Part shown: piece by piece, positions 48,459-57,220 of the stretch
Layout: every line of letters begins with the position of its first letter
Position numbering within the stretch: the first letter of the stretch is position 1
Program-made: the position numbers and the translations under genes
Source: an uncultured Fibrobacter sp.
Lineage (GTDB): Bacteria; Fibrobacterota; Fibrobacteria; Fibrobacterales; Fibrobacteraceae
Reading direction: 5' to 3'
Assembly: GCA_934699585.1 (NCBI GenBank)
Contig: CAKUWY010000009.1
Coordinates: forward strand, 62,001 to 126,000
DNA: 64,000 nucleotides
The notes under the pieces: generated by a model
Seen by the model: the letters and a program-made list of their open reading frames with translations, nothing else
Told to the model about the DNA's origin: nothing
The model's database searches: none

Positions 48459-49442
48459 TTACAGAGGCAGGTCTTTCCCGAGGCCCATTTTCAGTTCGGT
48501 CCGGCGGCGGATTACCATTTCGTTGAAAAGGTCCGTGAGGCTGTCTTCGATGCTGATCATGGGTTTCCAGCCCAGGTTCGTCATCTTGGTGGGGTCCCCA
48601 ATTAGCAGAGGAATGTCGTTGACCCGTTCGTACTTGGAATCAAAGCGGAAATCCACGCTCACGTCGGCGATGTCCACCAGCATTTCTACCAGTTCCCGTA
48701 TGGTGTACGACTTGCCGCTGCAGATGTTGAAGGTCTCGCCGGATTCAGCGGTGTTCAGCACCTGGATCATGCCGCGGGCCACGTCACGCACGTCCACCAC
48801 GTCACGGCTGATGTCGAGGCTTCCGGAATAGATAACGGGTTCACTACCGTAGAACTTGATTTTTACCAGCTGGTAAGTGATGGAGGGAATCACAAAACGG
48901 CGGCTGTGGTGGGGCCCTGTAAAGTGGAAGGGTCGCACAAACACAATGTGGAGCCCGCTGGCGTTGATAAACTGGTGCCCCAGGAGTTCCATGCATGCCT
49001 TGGAAGTGGCGTATGGAGTCATGGGGTTCGGGCGGTCTTCTTCTTTGTGCAGGTAGGTCAGGTGTTGTTCCGTACGTCCGTAGATTTCGCTGGAACTGAG
49101 CAGCATGATTCGTGCTTTGGGGCATGCCTGCCGTGCCGCTTCCAGCAGGTTCTGGGTCCCGAGCAGGTTGATGTTCAGGGTTTCGTAGGGTTTCTGGTAC
49201 GAAAGCCCCACGGAGGATTGGCTGGCCAGGTGGTAGATGTGGGTGGGGGACACCTTCTGGAGCATGTCATAGACGTCCTTGAAGTTCAAAAGGTTCCCGG
49301 TGAGGTATTGCACACCGTCCACCTTCTGCCAAGGCTGGGGCTGCTCGTCACTGAAGCTGAACAGCTCGTGATTCGTGCCGCTCAAGCTGGAGAGGATATG
49401 AAATCCGAGAGCCCCTGTACCACCTGTTACCAAAATACTCAT
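48459..49442 (-). CDS. rmd: GDP-4-dehydro-6-deoxy-D-mannose reductase-like SDR epimerase
   Basis: 327 residues, extended short-chain dehydrogenase. NAD(P) motif VTGGTGALGFH. Catalytic Ser/Tyr/Lys in SSSEIYG and YATSKACMELL. Substrate segment VRPFHFTGPHHSRRFVIPSI, which resembles Rmd, the enzyme giving GDP-D-rhamnose. GLSYQKPYETLNINLLGTQN also fits the GDP-sugar branch of the family. The exact product (rhamnose or talose isomer) cannot be read from sequence. No other polysaccharide gene is nearby. Start codon GTG/ATG at 49442 without a clear ribosome site. Confidence 0.8.
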   Translation of the reverse strand: MSILVTGGTGALGFHILSSLSGTNHELFSFSDEQPQPWQKVDGVQYLTGNLLNFKDVYDMLQKVSPTHIYHLASQSSVGLSYQKPYETLNINLLGTQNLLEAARQACPKARIMLLSSSEIYGRTEQHLTYLHKEEDRPNPMTPYATSKACMELLGHQFINASGLHIVFVRPFHFTGPHHSRRFVIPSITYQLVKIKFYGSEPVIYSGSLDISRDVVDVRDVARGMIQVLNTAESGETFNICSGKSYTIRELVEMLVDIADVSVDFRFDSKYERVNDIPLLIGDPTKMTNLGWKPMISIEDSLTDLFNEMVIRRRTELKMGLGKDLPL

Positions 49443-49625
49443 TCTAGTCCTCAGTTATCAGTTGTCAGTTATCGGTTATGAGTTTTGAGTTATAGCGGAA
49501 ACAAGAGACTTTAAAATTCAGAAGCAGTATATTACTTTCCTCTCATTACGCACTACACATTACTCACAACTGACTACTCACTACATATCCCGCATCCCTA
49601 GCCCCTAAATCCTAGCCTCTAGATC
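49443..49625. repeat. TCAGTTATCAGTTGTCAG and CCTAGCCCCTAAATCC repeats
   Basis: 49445-49490 has TCAGTTATCAGTTGTCAGTT units. 49545-49590 has ACACATTACTCACAACTGAC units. 49593-49625 has CCCTAGCCCCTAAATCCTAG units. No gene. Confidence 0.6.
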
Positions 49626-51239
49626 CTAACCTCTAATCGCTTCCCACGCTTTTGCTACTGTTTCCTTTTCAATATTAACAACTTTTTCGACCTTCCCAAT
49701 CTCCGTAGGCAAAATATAAACTCTTGTGCCCTTTTCGGCCTTCTTGTCAACAGCCATGGCGTTCCAGGCCTGCTCCGTATCCACATTGTAGCTTTTCGGG
49801 AATCCGAGACGGTCCAGAAGGTCGTTCTGCCGGGATTCTTCTTCGGCGGAGAGCTTGCCCAGGAGTACGGCTGCACGGGCGGCTACCCGCATGCCGAGGC
49901 TTACGGCTATACCGTGGCTGAACATGTTGTAGTTGGTGAGCTTTTCGATGGCGTGTCCGAAGGTGTGGCCGTAGTTCAAAATGGCCCGGAGTCCGGATTC
50001 CTTCTCGTCGATGCCCACGACTTCGGCCTTGATCTGGCAGCTCCTGAAAATCAGGTGCCGCAGCACTCCGTCGTCGTGTTTCTTGATGCCTTCTACATTT
50101 TCTTCGATGTAGCGGAAAAATTCCTTGTCGTAGATGACGCCGTACTTGACGATTTCGGCAAGGCCTGCCAGGTATTCGTTTTCGGGAAGGGTGGCAAGCA
50201 CGGCCAGGTCGCACACTACGGCCTTGGGCTGGTAGAATGCCCCGATCATGTTCTTACCTTCGGGGTGGTTTACCGCCACCTTGCCGCCTACGGAACTATC
50301 CACCATAGAAAGGAGTGTGGTCGGGAACTGGATAAAGGAAATTCCCCGCTGGTAGGTGGCGGCTCCGAAGCCCGCCATGTCGCCTACCACGCCACCGCTG
50401 AACTGCAACAGACAGCTCTTTCGGGTGTAGTTCCGGTGCAGCAAGAAACTGAAAAGCTGGTTCAGGTTGTGCAGTGTCTTGTTCCGCTCTCCGGCCTGGA
50501 ACTTAAAGATAGGGCAACGGCCCGCCTGGCCCCGCAGCTGCGAGAGCATTTCGTTCTGAACCTTTGCGATGGTGGTGTCCGTACAGACCAGAAATTCGTT
50601 GGACGGGGCCAGCCGAAGGCCTTCAAGAAGGGCCTTGGAATCGGGAATGATGTTCCTGCCGATAAAGATGGGGTAGCGTCCGCCACTAGAGGGGCACACA
50701 TCCAGGGCATGATTGCTCCAGAACTTTTTCATGTGCAGGATTTTTTCGATGACATGGGCTTCGGTGTAGTCGTTGGAACTTTCTACGCTAAAATCGGCCT
50801 GGGCGTAGTTGGGTTCACGCTCCTTCAGCATGACCTTGATTTTGGCAAGGCGTTCCTCGTCGCTCAGGTTGGCAAGCAGGGGCCGTGTGTTCTTGCGCCC
50901 GATGCGTTCCGAAAGAATTTCGGGTTTGGCCCACAGGCGGATGATGAGGCCGTTTTCCCGGATAATCTTGATGTTGTCGGCCTGGGTGAGTGCGCCACCA
51001 CCCAGAGAAACCACCTGGGGTGTTTCGTTATTGCAGATTTCGGCGATGAGTTCTTTTTCCTTCGCCCGGAAAAAAGCTTCTCCTTCTTGTGCGAATATTT
51101 CGGAGATGGACTTTCCGACCCGCTCCACGATAAGGCTGTCGGTGTCAACGAAGGGGCGCTCCAGTCGTTCTGCCAGGGCCCTGCCGGTGCGACTCTTGCC
51201 GCTGGCCATGAAACCCGTAAAGAAAATATGCCTTCTCAT
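49626..51239 (-). CDS. aroKB: Bifunctional shikimate kinase / 3-dehydroquinate synthase
   Basis: 537 residues, two full enzymes in one chain. Residues ~1-165 are shikimate kinase: P-loop FTGFMASGKSRTGRALAERL, VDTDSLIVERVG, VVSLGGGALT, and the LID KNTRPLL. Residues ~175-537 are 3-dehydroquinate synthase: FSGGVVGDMAGFGAATYQRG, PTTLLSMVDSSVGGKVAVNHPEGKN, LAEIVKYGVI, and NYGHTFGHAIE with metal histidines. These are steps five and two of the shikimate pathway. The ATG at 51239 shares one base with the aroE stop (TAATG). A 26-residue longer start is in frame but would lie inside aroE. Confidence 0.96.
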   Translation of the reverse strand: MRRHIFFTGFMASGKSRTGRALAERLERPFVDTDSLIVERVGKSISEIFAQEGEAFFRAKEKELIAEICNNETPQVVSLGGGALTQADNIKIIRENGLIIRLWAKPEILSERIGRKNTRPLLANLSDEERLAKIKVMLKEREPNYAQADFSVESSNDYTEAHVIEKILHMKKFWSNHALDVCPSSGGRYPIFIGRNIIPDSKALLEGLRLAPSNEFLVCTDTTIAKVQNEMLSQLRGQAGRCPIFKFQAGERNKTLHNLNQLFSFLLHRNYTRKSCLLQFSGGVVGDMAGFGAATYQRGISFIQFPTTLLSMVDSSVGGKVAVNHPEGKNMIGAFYQPKAVVCDLAVLATLPENEYLAGLAEIVKYGVIYDKEFFRYIEENVEGIKKHDDGVLRHLIFRSCQIKAEVVGIDEKESGLRAILNYGHTFGHAIEKLTNYNMFSHGIAVSLGMRVAARAAVLLGKLSAEEESRQNDLLDRLGFPKSYNVDTEQAWNAMAVDKKAEKGTRVYILPTEIGKVEKVVNIEKETVAKAWEAIRG

Positions 51240-52111
51240 TAGATACCCTCCATTCCCTTGCGCATAATATTCAGCAGTTCTTCGTCGGTATGCCCCTTCA
51301 TTTGCTGGGGGAACCATTTCTTGAAACTTTCCAGACCCTGATGCACCAGCATGCCTTCACCGGTAACGGTCTTGCAGCCTTTTTCGGCGGCCAGTTTCAG
51401 AAGCTTTGTCTTGGGCGGTGCATAGACGATGTCGCAGATGACTTGTCCAGGGTTCAGGCTGTCTTTGTCGAGAGGAGATTCGTCTTCGTTTGGGGTCATG
51501 CCCACGGAGGTGGCGTTGATGATAATCTTGTATTCCTTGGAAACGTTAGGGAATTCCTGAAAGGTGAATACGGAAATTTTTTCGCTGTCCTTGAACAGCG
51601 GGTTCAGTGAACCAGCCAGGGCTTCGCCCTTGTCCTTGTTGCGGCACACGATGGCAAGCCTGTTGCCCTGTTCCATCAGGGTGTAGGCGATGGCCTTTGC
51701 CGCTCCGCCGTTTCCGAGAAGGGCGACAGTGGTGTTTGCAGGTTGCACTCCGTTTTCTTCCAGGTTGCGGATACAACCGTAGGGGTCCGTGGTGGTGCCG
51801 CAGAGGGTGCCGCCAACGGTCCCGTCTTTCCAGTAAAGTGTGTTTACGCTTCCGGTAAACTTGCTGATGGGGCTAAGTTCGTCTACTAGTTCCATCACAG
51901 GAGTCTTGTAAGGAATGGTGACGTTTGCCCCCCTGAATTTCATGGCCCTGAAACCTTGGATAGCCTGGGCGAAATTCTCCGGTTCCGGGCCGAAGGGCAG
52001 GTAGGCCGCGTTGATTCCAAGCGCCTTGAAAAGCGCATTGTGCATAAGGGGGGATTTGCTATGGGCAATAGGGTGCCCGAAAACGCAAAGGGTTTCCGTT
52101 TTTCCGTTCAC
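51239..52111 (-). CDS. aroE: Shikimate dehydrogenase
   Basis: Reduces 3-dehydroshikimate with NADPH. 290 residues. FGHPIAHSKSPLMHNALF, GANVTIPYK with the catalytic Lys, GSVNTLYW, GTTTDPYGCI, NADP motif LLGNGGAAKAIAYTL, INATSVGMTPNED and EGMLVHQGLESFKKW are present. GTG start at 52111 with AGAGG five bases before it; the overlapping ATG is followed at once by a stop. Together with aroKB it forms a shikimate operon. Confidence 0.97.
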   Translation of the reverse strand: MNGKTETLCVFGHPIAHSKSPLMHNALFKALGINAAYLPFGPEPENFAQAIQGFRAMKFRGANVTIPYKTPVMELVDELSPISKFTGSVNTLYWKDGTVGGTLCGTTTDPYGCIRNLEENGVQPANTTVALLGNGGAAKAIAYTLMEQGNRLAIVCRNKDKGEALAGSLNPLFKDSEKISVFTFQEFPNVSKEYKIIINATSVGMTPNEDESPLDKDSLNPGQVICDIVYAPPKTKLLKLAAEKGCKTVTGEGMLVHQGLESFKKWFPQQMKGHTDEELLNIMRKGMEGI

Positions 52112-52193
52112 ATGAACCTCTTTTGTCCGCCCACCTGGGGCTGAACTCTAAACATACATCGATAAAGATATAAAAAAGAGGAACGACTTTGAA

Positions 52194-52541
52194 CTAAACG
52201 ATTTCGTTCTTGCCGTTCACGTGGATCACGGTGGGTTTCCACGTCTTGGCTTCGGCTTCGCTCATGGTGGCGTAGGCCACGATAATCACCAGGTCTCCGG
52301 GTTGCACCAGTCGGGCCGCCGCACCGTTCAGGCAGATGACGCCGGAGCCTGCAGGGCCTTCAATCACGTAGGTGTCGAGACGGTTTCCGTTGTTCACATC
52401 CAGCACGCCCACTTTTTCGTAGGGGAGGATGTTTGCGGCATCCATCAGGTCGCGGGCAATAGTGATGGAACCCTCGTAGTTGAGGTTCGCATCGGTAACG
52501 GTGGCTCGATGGATTTTGCTTTTGAGTAATTCCAGCTGCAT
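52194..52541 (-). CDS. panD: Aspartate 1-decarboxylase
   Basis: Makes beta-alanine for pantothenate. 115 residues. The proenzyme cleaves itself at Gly24-Ser25 (YEGSITI) to form the pyruvoyl group. KIHRATVTDANLNYEGS, RLDTYVIEGPAGSGVICLNGAAA and the GDLVIIVAYA strand are typical. It begins seven bases after the upstream exported-protein gene, so both are probably co-transcribed. Confidence 0.98.
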   Translation of the reverse strand: MQLELLKSKIHRATVTDANLNYEGSITIARDLMDAANILPYEKVGVLDVNNGNRLDTYVIEGPAGSGVICLNGAAARLVQPGDLVIIVAYATMSEAEAKTWKPTVIHVNGKNEIV

Positions 52542-52548
52542 GATGCGC

Positions 52549-53262
52549 TTAGAACTTCATCAGGAGGGCGCCGGCCACACCCTTGTCCGGTGTGGGGAGA
52601 ATGCCGAAACTGAACCTGTTGGCGTCGGGGTTGCTGTCCCACTGGGTGTCGAAGAAGGCATCGGCAAAGGACCAGATGTGGGCGCCCACAACGGGGAGCA
52701 AGAAGTAGAACCAGTTGGAGCTTCCGCTGGTGGCCATATAAACCGTGGCTCCAACGCCACCGACCCAGAGGGCGTCCATCCAGATGGCCTTCATGGTCTT
52801 GTCGGTCTTCCACTGGTAGAAGCTGGGGAGGAACAGGGATACGTAGGCGTAGGCCTGGTCGCCGGAACGGTTGCGGTAAGAACGGTCAATGTCGGCATCT
52901 TCCATGCCAGCAGAGCGTTCGTCCAGCCACTGGTCTTCGGAAACGCCGAGCTTTTCCCAGGGGCGCTGCAGGTATTCGGAAAGACGCACTCCCAGTTCAA
53001 CCAGGTGCGTCAGCTTTTCGCGGGAAATACCTTCTTCTTTTGCCTGCTGGAATTCCCACTGGGTAAGTCCCATTTCTTCGTACTTGAAACCTTCCCACTG
53101 GTCGCCGCTTGCGGTAGCGCTGCCGACGGAATCATCGGATTCTTCGTCGGCGGAATAGCTGGATTCGTCGCTGGCATCGCTGGACTCGTCATCGTCAAAC
53201 TGAGCGAAGGCCATAGAGCCCGCTAACAGTATCATCGACACAACTTTCCACCACTTTGCCAT
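52549..53262 (-). CDS. Membrane-associated exported protein of unknown function
   Basis: 237 residues. Signal peptide to about residue 20 (MAFA/QF). A ~30-residue Asp/Ser-rich stretch is followed by a helical region (GLTQWEFQQAKEEGISREKL, LGVSEDQW) that recalls small helical repeat units. Then come two hydrophobic segments, around IWMDALWVGGVGATVYMA and NWFYFLLPVVGAHIWSFADA. It ends in a strand with F as last residue. Similar proteins are common in this phylum, but I know no function. Co-transcribed with panD by distance. Confidence 0.68.
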   Translation of the reverse strand: MAKWWKVVSMILLAGSMAFAQFDDDESSDASDESSYSADEESDDSVGSATASGDQWEGFKYEEMGLTQWEFQQAKEEGISREKLTHLVELGVRLSEYLQRPWEKLGVSEDQWLDERSAGMEDADIDRSYRNRSGDQAYAYVSLFLPSFYQWKTDKTMKAIWMDALWVGGVGATVYMATSGSSNWFYFLLPVVGAHIWSFADAFFDTQWDSNPDANRFSFGILPTPDKGVAGALLMKF

Positions 53263-53289
53263 TCTGACCTCTTAATTCCATTCCTTTTA

Positions 53290-53373
53290 TGCCGGGGGAG
53301 GGAATCGAACCCTCACACTCTCGCGAGTACCGGATTTTGAGTCCGGCGCGTCTACCAATTTCACCACCCCGGC
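53290..53373 (-). tRNA. tRNA-Leu (anticodon CAA)
   Basis: Minus-strand cloverleaf with a long variable arm. Acceptor GCCGGGG/CCCCGGC, anticodon stem CCGGA/TCCGG with loop CTCAAAA, variable arm TACTCGCGAGAGTG, T loop TTCGATT, discriminator A. Confidence 0.95.
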
Positions 53374-53386
53374 GAGGGTGTTAGCC

Positions 53387-53394
53387 CAAATATA
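53387..53394 (-). promoter_or_regulatory. TAnnTTTG promoter element of tRNA-Leu
   Basis: TATATTTG on the minus strand with 13 bases between it and the tRNA 5' end. Confidence 0.6.
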
Positions 53395-53454
53395 GAACAC
53401 TTTGGGGTGTTTTGTAAGGGAAATTCCCAAAAAATGCGTTTTTTTGCAAGAAAA

Positions 53455-54417
53455 TCATTTTTTCTGGATCGCCTGGAAATCCATCTTCAGGGGGGCGAGT
53501 TTTTGAGCCCCGAAGTCCATGGCAGCCTCTTTGGTCGGGAATTTTCCGGTCTGGACCAGGAACAGCGTGCGGGTTTCGCCGATTCGGGTCTCGATTCGGC
53601 TTTCGAGCCCCTGCTTTTGCATATTTTCCGCCAAAAGCTTTGCGTTGGCCTCCACGCCGAAGGCCCCCAACTGCAATGTCCAGTAGGGAGCGCCGTCGGG
53701 AATCTTGGTTTCGGGTTTAGGAGCAGGCTTGGGGGCAGGAGTTGGAGTAGGCTCGACCACGGGGGCTGGTGCGACCGGTTTTGCGGGTGTCGCAGGTGCT
53801 GCTGCTGCGGGTTTGGGTTCGGGAGCTGCTGCCGGGGAGGCTTGCGCGGGCTTAGTTTGCGCGGGTTTAGCCTGTGCTGTCTTGTACAGGCTGGAATCCT
53901 TTACGGACTTGCACTTGGTGTCTAAATCTTGGTGCGGTGCGCGGGAAAGGACTGCGGAACAGACCTTTTGGAGCACTACCGCCTGCTCCGGTTTGGAATT
54001 GTCGATGGCCTGGATAAGGATTTCGGCGGCCCTGGCGTTCTTGCCCATATACAGCATGAACTGTGCCTTGGTGAGGAGCATTTCGGAATAGACTGGCTTT
54101 TCGGGAGAGGTGGTGTTGATGAGACTGTCCAGGCGGTGCCCCGCCACCTTGAAGAGTTTTGAGTTTCCGGTCTGGGAAAGGGCGAGAATGTCCCACAGGT
54201 AGCATTCGGCACGCAGGGAATCCGGTTCCTTGGGACATGCAACCTCGTAGGCGTCTGCAGCTTCTTTCCAGTTTCCTGCAACGTAGGCCTTGTGTGCGTC
54301 TGCAAGGGTCGGGACGGTCGCGCTACCCTGCGCCGCCGTCTGTGCAAACGCGCTTGCTGCAAAAACAGAAAGCAATGCAAACGCAACCCCACGAACATTC
54401 CAAAACTTCATCTTCAT
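53455..54417 (-). CDS. SPOR-domain protein
   Basis: 320 residues. Signal peptide cleaved after AFA. Helical, TPR-like region (about 35-160, ADAHKAYVAGNWKEAADAYE, MLLTKAQFMLYMGKNARAAE). A long Pro/Ala/Lys spacer (about 165-240). C-terminal SPOR domain (YWTLQLGAFGVEANAKLLAE, TLFLVQTGKFPTKEAAMDFG) that binds peptide-free glycan at the division septum. The start at 54417 (or 54411) is used. The frame stays open upstream through a GTGTGGGGTGTGGAG repeat but those residues (WGVGCGVWGV) are repeat translation, not protein. Downstream of miaB. Confidence 0.88.
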   Translation of the reverse strand: MKMKFWNVRGVAFALLSVFAASAFAQTAAQGSATVPTLADAHKAYVAGNWKEAADAYEVACPKEPDSLRAECYLWDILALSQTGNSKLFKVAGHRLDSLINTTSPEKPVYSEMLLTKAQFMLYMGKNARAAEILIQAIDNSKPEQAVVLQKVCSAVLSRAPHQDLDTKCKSVKDSSLYKTAQAKPAQTKPAQASPAAAPEPKPAAAAPATPAKPVAPAPVVEPTPTPAPKPAPKPETKIPDGAPYWTLQLGAFGVEANAKLLAENMQKQGLESRIETRIGETRTLFLVQTGKFPTKEAAMDFGAQKLAPLKMDFQAIQKK

Positions 54418-54429
54418 TACCTTAAACCT

Positions 54430-54512
54430 TTCATTCCACATTCCACACTCCACACCCCACACTCCACACCCCACACCCCACACCCCACACCCCACACCCC
54501 ACACCTCACACC
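54430..54512. repeat. CACACCCCACACTCCA tandem repeat
   Basis: About ten near-perfect 7-bp units CCACACC/CCACACT. It lies between the SPOR gene start and the end of miaB, whose stop is inside the last unit. Confidence 0.8.
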
Positions 54513-55828
54513 AATTTCCCTCTAATTGTCCATCCGCGGATGTCGTCCAGCTTCACCTTCACGTAGTCGCCTGGCTTTACGATACGGCCCTCTTCGGGCT
54601 TGAAAACCACCTTCTTGAAGTTGTCGGTGCGGCCCCGCAGTTCCGTCTCGTCGCGCACGGAGTTCTTTTCCACCAACAGTTCCTCGGTGCGGCCCAGCAT
54701 CATCTGGTTACGCTTGAGCGTGATGGCGTTCTGCAGTTCCACCAGGCGCGTGTGGCGATCGAGCTTCTCTTGTTCGGTAAGCGTCTCCGCTTCCTTGTAC
54801 GATTCCGTGCCCTTGCGCGGGCTGTAGATGAACATGAAGGCGGAGTCGAACTGGCAGGTTTCAAAGGCCTTGAGCGTCTGCTCGAAATCTTCTTCCGTTT
54901 CGCCCACGAATCCGCAAATCACGTCCGTTGAAATCCCATAGAACGGGTCCTTGCTACGCAGCTGCTCGATAATCGAGAGGTACTGCTCCATGTTGTGCTG
55001 GCGGCGCATCTTCTTGAGCATGGCGTCGGAGCCGCTCTGGATAGGAATGTGCGCGTAGTGGCAGACTTTCGGGTTGTTCAGCAGCACATCGATGAGCTCG
55101 TTCGTGTAATGCCTCGGGTGCGGGCTTGTAAAGCGAATGCGGCGGATGCCCCCGATTTCAGAAACCTTCGTAAGCAGGTCGGCAAAATTGCCACCTTCCG
55201 TCTTGTAGGCGTTCACCGTCTGGCCAAGGAGCGTCACCTCGGTAATGCCCTTGTCGGCCGCCTTGTGTACTTCGGCAAGAACGTCTTCCATGTCGCGGTA
55301 CTTTTCCGGCCCGCGCAGGTACGGCACAATACAGTAAGTGCAGCGCTTGTTGCAACCGCGCTGGATGGCGACAAAGGTGGTGAAGTCGTTCTGGAGCTTC
55401 GCGTATTCGCCCAGGTAGTTCTCGCCCAGGTCCTCGTCGATGAACATCTTGTGGTGCGTCAGGTGCAGCGGACTATGGGCGTCACCGAGCAGCAGTTCCG
55501 GAATTTTCTTGTACTGGTCCGGACCTACGATGTAGCTCACGTTCGGGAGCCTCTTCAAAAGTTCCGGCCCGCGATTTTTAGCCATGCAGCCGCAAACGAC
55601 CACCTTCACGTCGGGGTTCTTCTTGTTCAGGTACTTGAGTTTGCTGATGTTGGCTATCGCGGTTTCCTCGGCCTTTTCACGGACGCTGCAGGTATTCACG
55701 ATGATGAAGTCGGCATCTTCCTGGTTGCTCGTCTCGACGCAACCGCACATGTCGAGCCCCTGGGCGATCATCGCCGAGTCGTACTCGTTCATCTGGCAGC
55801 CGTAAGTGGCCAAGTGGTATTTTTTCAT
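54506..55828 (-). CDS. miaB: tRNA-2-methylthio-N6-dimethylallyladenosine synthase
   Basis: Radical-SAM enzyme that methylthiolates i6A37. 440 residues. UPF0004 cysteines in ATYGCQMNEYDS, VNTCSVREKAEE and VVVCGCMAKNRG. Radical-SAM CNKRCTYC. The miaB-specific block IVPYLRGPEKYR, LLGQTVNAY, HIPIQSGSDAMLKKM, and a TRAM domain at the end. Probably leaderless: TATCTTTA then five bases to the ATG. The C-terminus reaches into a tandem repeat. Confidence 0.97.
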   Translation of the reverse strand: MKKYHLATYGCQMNEYDSAMIAQGLDMCGCVETSNQEDADFIIVNTCSVREKAEETAIANISKLKYLNKKNPDVKVVVCGCMAKNRGPELLKRLPNVSYIVGPDQYKKIPELLLGDAHSPLHLTHHKMFIDEDLGENYLGEYAKLQNDFTTFVAIQRGCNKRCTYCIVPYLRGPEKYRDMEDVLAEVHKAADKGITEVTLLGQTVNAYKTEGGNFADLLTKVSEIGGIRRIRFTSPHPRHYTNELIDVLLNNPKVCHYAHIPIQSGSDAMLKKMRRQHNMEQYLSIIEQLRSKDPFYGISTDVICGFVGETEEDFEQTLKAFETCQFDSAFMFIYSPRKGTESYKEAETLTEQEKLDRHTRLVELQNAITLKRNQMMLGRTEELLVEKNSVRDETELRGRTDNFKKVVFKPEEGRIVKPGDYVKVKLDDIRGWTIRGKLV

Positions 55829-55849
55829 GCGGGTAAAGATAGAAAAAGT

Positions 55850-56090
55850 GGTTAGCAGCTAGTGGCTGGTGGTTAGGGAAATGCGCACATTTATTTGAAA
55901 GGGGGAGGTGTCCCCCTGCCTACAGCCTTGCCCTTCTGTCACCCTGGAGCGCAGCGATAGGGTTCAGGGCAAGTCTTCCGTCACCCTCTCTCCTAGGTGG
56001 CTTCGCCCCCTAACACCCCCAAAGGCGAATGCCGTGACAATCGTGCTTGCGCGAATTGCCATGGCTGAACCGTATGGGTTTCTGTAACAC
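55850..56090. repeat. Gap with REP-like and TAGGGGG-hairpin repeats
   Basis: 55855-55880 AGCTAGTGGCTGGTGGTTAG. 55903-55922 GGGGGAGGTGTCCCCCTGCC hairpin. 55938-55970 GTCACCCTGGAGCGCAGCG unit. 55984-56020 is minus-strand copy 2 of the TTAGGGGG...CCTAGG hairpin repeat. No gene. Confidence 0.55.
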
Positions 56091-56161
56091 CCTTGATGCT
56101 TACGAAAATTTTTTTACTATACTTAAGTTATGAAGGAACCATTTTTTGGTTTAAAAATTGT

Positions 56162-57151
56162 ATGGCTCGCTTTACTTGTTTTTTATTGTTATGCCTTAGC
56201 TTTGGACTGATCGGTTGTCTTGAACCAGAAGAGAGTTACTGCGATACGCACGAGTGTCTGCCTTCTACAGAAGTCTGTCATCGTCCAACATCATTTGCTG
56301 TTGAATTGCATGCGGATGATTCATTGCGTGTAGCATGGCTTTATACGGTTGATTGCGCCTACCTACCCGGCGAAAATGCCTTGGAACTCAGCACCCTTTG
56401 TGTCGATAGTATCAAGTATGGTGATGACGAAACGCTCCATCACCTGCCTCAAAAAAGCAAATACGAGGAGCCGTCGGATTTAGAAGTCGCTGTAAATGGA
56501 AGGGTTCTAGATTATTATGCAGAAATTCCTCTCGGTAAAGACAACCACTTGCGCTTTGCTCTTGTGGATCGAGAATATAGGGAAAAAACCTTCGACATGG
56601 ATCTTTCTGCCTATGTCAACATGTACGAACTTCACGGGGATTCCTTTATCTTTAACCTTCCTCCCAATACATTCTTGACCGCCTATAGTCATGATACCAC
56701 ATTTGATAAAGCTAATTTACCGAAGACTTTTGTTGTGGCTAAGGATGAAAGTTGTCTCTTTTATTCATTCACTCGAACGGATTCCGTATTCTATTGCTTT
56801 GATACATTAGGGCCTTTCTATCCGATGGTGGATTCTAGCTTATGTCCAACGCATAATGTGGAACGAGGTATAATCAGTGCACCGAATGCTTACGTGATTC
56901 AAAGGCCTTGCTATAAAATTGAGTCTGACCAGGCAGAAGGCCGGTTAACACTTTCAAATCTGTATTCGCTTTCTCAATGGAAAGAGTCCGTGAAGGACTC
57001 TTTCCCACAAGAAGACAAGGGAATGTCCTACATGGACCTCTTGCGTCAAATTCGACACCCTTGGCATACGATAAACTATCTGGATAAGCAGGGCCCAGAT
57101 GGTGAGGATGATTTCACTATTTATGTGGTCTATCGCGGATATGATGAGTAA
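56162..57151 (+). CDS. Cysteine-containing lipoprotein of unknown function
   Basis: 329 residues from the ATG at 56162, which gives a short signal peptide with lipobox LIGC at Cys19. The start is uncertain, as there is no ribosome site and frames remain open upstream to 56093. The mature N-terminus is Cys-rich (YCDTHECLPSTEVCH). After it lies a strand-rich globular region without a known motif. The gene is clearly AT-richer than neighbours, as is the next one, which suggests more recent arrival. Confidence 0.7.
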   Translation: MARFTCFLLLCLSFGLIGCLEPEESYCDTHECLPSTEVCHRPTSFAVELHADDSLRVAWLYTVDCAYLPGENALELSTLCVDSIKYGDDETLHHLPQKSKYEEPSDLEVAVNGRVLDYYAEIPLGKDNHLRFALVDREYREKTFDMDLSAYVNMYELHGDSFIFNLPPNTFLTAYSHDTTFDKANLPKTFVVAKDESCLFYSFTRTDSVFYCFDTLGPFYPMVDSSLCPTHNVERGIISAPNAYVIQRPCYKIESDQAEGRLTLSNLYSLSQWKESVKDSFPQEDKGMSYMDLLRQIRHPWHTINYLDKQGPDGEDDFTIYVVYRGYDE

Positions 57152-57220
57152 GTAAAAAAGTGAAAAACGGGATGTGTTCCTTTAGTTAAACTTTTAGCAA
57201 ATAAAAATGATTGAAAAAGT

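Noticed and set aside
54418..54504. An N-terminal extension (WGVGCGVWGV units) of the SPOR protein
   Set aside because: It is only the translation of the CACACCC tandem repeat; the signal peptide begins at 54417 or 54411.
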